Positions 61,167 through 64,000 of a stretch of 64,000 nt of DNA are shown piece after piece (within the stretch, counting starts at the first letter, position 1; every line of letters starts with the position of its first letter). Origin of the DNA: Terriglobales bacterium. GTDB taxonomy: Bacteria; Acidobacteriota; Terriglobia; Terriglobales; Acidobacteriaceae. The position numbers and the translations under genes are program-made. The stretch spans positions 248,001 to 312,000 of the forward strand of contig JAOAPE010000011.1 in the NCBI GenBank assembly GCA_025462725.1. Reading direction: 5' to 3'. The notes under the pieces are model-generated. The model was not told the DNA's origin. It worked only from the letters and a program-made list of their open reading frames with translations, and ran no database searches.

Positions 61167-63719
61167 TTGAAGACGTACAGGATTCTGTTTCTCCTCGCCA
61201 GAATCTGCTTTGGCCTGTTCGTTTTCGTCACTTCCATTTATTGCCTGCTCGCGTACATTCCTTTCACTTTTTATTGGTTTATCAAGTACCCGCTAATACC
61301 GTGGCTTCCGGTTCTGATCAACTTTCATCCCACGCTTTCGTTCTTGGTTGTGAGTGCAGCATGCGTGACGCTCCTTCCGGATTTGCGGAATCCCAAGACA
61401 AAGCGACTTGCTTTCGGCTTTCTTGTGGCGCAAGCCTTATTTGCAGTGCTCTATTTTCGTTATGCATTTCTCTCAAAGCTGCCGAATGATTACAGGAGTT
61501 TTCTCACAAGCTTGGGATTGATGCTGCCCTTGTTGTGGATAGCAGCCATCGATTTTGCAAGTTCCCCGGCGCGAGGGGATGGTAAGAACGAATCTGCAGA
61601 CCTGCGATTCTCACCGGCACCGGCGTTCTATTCCGCGATTTTCATTGCGCTGCTGTATTCAGCATTTTCGGCGATGCACCAAGCCGTAAAAGGAGAAGTA
61701 ACATTCGGGGCAGCAGAAATTGCCGGGATTGCGATAACGCTACTCACGCATCTGGGAGTATTCAGTGTGATCTTCCTGATGCTCGCAGGCGCGTTCGCTG
61801 TCTGGAGACGGTGGGTTCCGCTACGCGCTCGATTTCTTGCCTTCTGCACGGTGGGATTCATCGTTGGCGCCGTGATCGTCCGAAAATTGATATTGGCGCC
61901 ATTGAGTTTCTACAGTCCGTGGGCAACCGCTTATTCGATCGTCCTTGCATTTTCTGTGGTCGTGTTCATTGCTGGTTTAGTGTGGCGAAACGCGAGTTGG
62001 TCGCGAACCTCAGCAACGGACAGAAATAGAAAGGGCGCATTCGCCGCACCTGGTAGGTACATCTGGCTCGTATGCCTGGGTGCCATAGCCTACTTCGGAC
62101 CCAACATGATCGGCGCCATGGATTGGAACCAACTTCTTCAAAAGCTGTTCACCATCCTGCTCTGGGTCGCCGTGTTCATACTCTTCTACCGAAACATCGA
62201 CAAAGCCCGAGGGCGCACGGACCCGAACTCCCGCTTCGCTCTGATTACCGCTGCTGTTTTAGCGTTAGTCACGATTGCCGGATACGTCGCATTCAACGCA
62301 CCCGGCTCGCCGCTTCCAGGCTTGCAGATCGCCGGCAGTTCGGACTTGGAAAATGTGATCGAGCAGTATGCCGGACGCGACCTCTCTTACAAGGTTGCGC
62401 GCGACATCCTCACGCCTTCGATGTATGACAGTTCCTATCAGGCCTTCTATACGTTCTTGCAACAGAACAGCGAGTTGCCGGAATCCGTTCATGCTGATTC
62501 CGTGGACATCAAACTTGTTGACGAGCTGAAGCCGAGTCCGATCAAGAAGAAGCCAAACCTCTTCGTGTTCGTGATCGACAGCCTGCGGCGCGACTACGTT
62601 TCCTCTTACAACAAGTCAGTCACGTTTACTCCGAACCTCGAGGCCTTCGGGCGCGAGAGTGTCGTGATGGAAAACGCTTTTACCAGATACAGCGGCACGG
62701 TCCTGTCGGAGCCTGCGATCTGGACCGGGACGCTGCAACTGCATAAGCAATACATCACTCCGTTCGCGCCGATGAATTCGTTGCAGAAACTCATGGACAT
62801 GGATGGCTACGATCAGTGGGTGAGCATGGATCCCGTGGTGCAGATCATCATGCGTGAAGACCCGGCGATCATCCGGAACGAGTTGGACAAGCAAACTGGC
62901 CGCTGGGTGAATCTTGATCTTAGCGGGACGGCAAGAGAGATCGAGTCGCGACTGGAACATCGCGCAGCTGACGCAAAGCCGGTTTTCGTTTACACCCAAT
63001 CGCAAAACTTGCATCCAGTGCGATTGATGCGAACACGCATGGGCGCAACGAAGGTTGTATACAAGAAGTCGTATCCGGGATTCGATCCGCTCTACGCATC
63101 GGAGTTGGAGCGCATCGATCAGGGCTTCGGCGAATTCATCCAGTTCCTGAAATCGCACGACCTATATGACAACAGCATCGTGGTGGTCACCTCTGATCAC
63201 GGCGATTCGCTTGGGGAATTCGGCCGTTGGGGACACGTGCAAAACATGTTCCCGGAGGTCATCCGCATTCCGCTCATGATCCATCTGCCTTCGGCGATGC
63301 AGCAGAATCTGTACACCGACCCGAAAGCCATTTCATTCTCAATGGACGTGACGCCCAGCCTCTACTACCTGCTCGGACACAAGCCCATCGCGAACGATGA
63401 GTTGTTTGGTCGGCCGCTGTTCACGGAGACAAAGCAGGAGCACGATTCGTATTTGCGCGATTCTTATTTGCTGGTTTCGAGTTACGGGGCGGTTTATGCA
63501 ACGCTGCGCGACCACGGGCAATCTTTGTTCATCGTGGATGCCGTTGCGTATAAGAATTATTTCTATGATCTCAGCCGAGATCCGCGAACAATGCACAGTC
63601 GGCTCACGAGGGAAGTGCTAGCGGATAATGAAGCGTTCATCCGACACAGCATTAACGCCATTAACAAGTTCTACAACGTGCGTAGCAGTGAACCAGTCGC
63701 TACGGCGCAAAAGAACTAA
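61167..63719 (+). CDS. Membrane sulfatase-fold protein (LtaS/phosphoethanolamine-transferase-like)
   Basis: An 850-residue membrane protein. About ten TM helices fill residues 1-400; the rest is an alkaline-phosphatase/sulfatase-fold domain (about 460-790). Motifs: LFVFVIDSLRRDYVSSY (first metal Asp), TRYSGTVLSEPAIWTG (region of the Ser/Thr or Cys nucleophile), VVVTSDHGDSLGE (metal Asp-His) and RWGHVQNMFPEVIRIP (metal His). There is no C/S-x-P-x-R sulfatase maturation site, so a phospho-group transferase or hydrolase is likelier than a true sulfatase. TTG start with no strong ribosome site. Confidence 0.8.
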   Translation: MKTYRILFLLARICFGLFVFVTSIYCLLAYIPFTFYWFIKYPLIPWLPVLINFHPTLSFLVVSAACVTLLPDLRNPKTKRLAFGFLVAQALFAVLYFRYAFLSKLPNDYRSFLTSLGLMLPLLWIAAIDFASSPARGDGKNESADLRFSPAPAFYSAIFIALLYSAFSAMHQAVKGEVTFGAAEIAGIAITLLTHLGVFSVIFLMLAGAFAVWRRWVPLRARFLAFCTVGFIVGAVIVRKLILAPLSFYSPWATAYSIVLAFSVVVFIAGLVWRNASWSRTSATDRNRKGAFAAPGRYIWLVCLGAIAYFGPNMIGAMDWNQLLQKLFTILLWVAVFILFYRNIDKARGRTDPNSRFALITAAVLALVTIAGYVAFNAPGSPLPGLQIAGSSDLENVIEQYAGRDLSYKVARDILTPSMYDSSYQAFYTFLQQNSELPESVHADSVDIKLVDELKPSPIKKKPNLFVFVIDSLRRDYVSSYNKSVTFTPNLEAFGRESVVMENAFTRYSGTVLSEPAIWTGTLQLHKQYITPFAPMNSLQKLMDMDGYDQWVSMDPVVQIIMREDPAIIRNELDKQTGRWVNLDLSGTAREIESRLEHRAADAKPVFVYTQSQNLHPVRLMRTRMGATKVVYKKSYPGFDPLYASELERIDQGFGEFIQFLKSHDLYDNSIVVVTSDHGDSLGEFGRWGHVQNMFPEVIRIPLMIHLPSAMQQNLYTDPKAISFSMDVTPSLYYLLGHKPIANDELFGRPLFTETKQEHDSYLRDSYLLVSSYGAVYATLRDHGQSLFIVDAVAYKNYFYDLSRDPRTMHSRLTREVLADNEAFIRHSINAINKFYNVRSSEPVATAQKN

Positions 63720-63722
63720 TCA

Positions 63723-64000
63723 TCAATCATCCGCACCAGCTTCACAGGCTGCCAACTCTGGTTTCTTCATTTCCGGCTGAGAAGCCTCCCCTGCTTTTAC
63801 CTTCGAGGTGGTGACCAGGATCACTCCGGCGATGATCACGGCTGAGCCAGCAAGAATGTATCCGTCCAATTTCTCATGCAGGACCACGACGCCGAGTATC
63901 ACGGCGACGATAGGATTGACATACGCGTACGTCGCTACCTTCGCAGTGGGCACGTGATCCAGCAACCATATATATGCTGTAAATCCGAGCAGTGAGCCGC
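63723..64000 (-). CDS. EamA-family transporter, C-terminal part (runs off window)
   Basis: The frame is open to the window end: reading on the minus strand from 64000 gives GSLLGFTAYIWLLDHVPTAK, then VATYAYVNPIVAVILGVVVL, HEKLDGYILAGSAVIIAGVI and a hydrophilic tail. This is the last two to three TM helices of a DMT-superfamily (EamA/RhaT-like) transporter; the N-terminal part and start lie beyond the window. Convergent with the sulfatase-fold gene, with only 3 bases between the two stops. Confidence 0.85.
   Translation of the reverse strand, partial: GSLLGFTAYIWLLDHVPTAKVATYAYVNPIVAVILGVVVLHEKLDGYILAGSAVIIAGVILVTTSKVKAGEASQPEMKKPELAACEAGADD

Noticed and set aside
1-64000. CRISPR array
   Set aside because: No regularly spaced direct repeats or cas genes were seen.

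Overview
The window reads as a bacterial chromosome of the phylum Acidobacteriota (class Terriglobia; inferred from gene families, no 16S present). The signs are a VWFA-related acidobacterial domain protein, a carboxypeptidase-regulatory-domain/TonB-type outer-membrane protein, two MacB-like permeases of the acidobacterial duplicated orphan permease (ADOP) type, Gly-rich insertions in outer-membrane proteins and many GTG/TTG starts.

Left chromosomal part (1-20480, all + strand). A three-gene overlapping set (DUF5666 protein, TonB-dependent-receptor-like barrel, VWFA protein) is followed by an export and regulation locus: orphan permease, terminator, membrane-fusion protein, ABC ATPase, permease, second ATPase, TolC-type outer-membrane factor, NtrC-class response regulator, receiver-PP2C phosphatase and a NtrY-like histidine kinase. 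Two good sigma-54 -24/-12 promoters lie before the orphan permease (6397-6413) and the fusion protein (9121-9137). Each has a pair of similar 16-bp sites 20 bp apart upstream, so the locus very probably controls itself through its NtrC-class regulator, which carries GAFTDA in place of GAFTGA.

Genomic island (20481-58408, about 37.9 kb). A tRNA-Val(GAC) gene at 58364-58440 (- strand) is the insertion site. Its 3' part is repeated exactly (48 bp) at 20481-20528, directly after the kinase gene. A tyrosine integrase and an excisionase-like HTH protein sit beside the intact tRNA, and paired GTTCCC arm-type repeats with 11-bp phasing occur at both ends. I see no phage structural or conjugation genes. 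The cargo is mainly signal transduction: a Crp/Fnr regulator with two TGTTC-N6-GAACA operators, a complete stressosome module (RsbR, RsbS, RsbT, RsbX-like phosphatase) running by overlapping genes into two multidomain kinases, an ethylene-receptor-like histidine kinase operon ending in a sigma-54 activator, and a REC/HD-GYP/degenerate-Hpt/REC cluster. There are also a GT4 glycosyltransferase-GH130 pair, several small Cys-rich proteins, and a right-end defence-like block: a decayed helicase/DUF1998/nuclease gene, a DUF262-HNH (GmrSD-like) protein, an unknown protein and a FRG-domain protein. Fragments of a kinase and of an RsbR-like gene show ongoing duplication and decay.

Right chromosomal part (58441-64000): a small conserved protein, phosphatidylglycerophosphate synthase-like pgsA, cysS, a large membrane sulfatase-fold protein and the 3' end of an EamA transporter running off the window.
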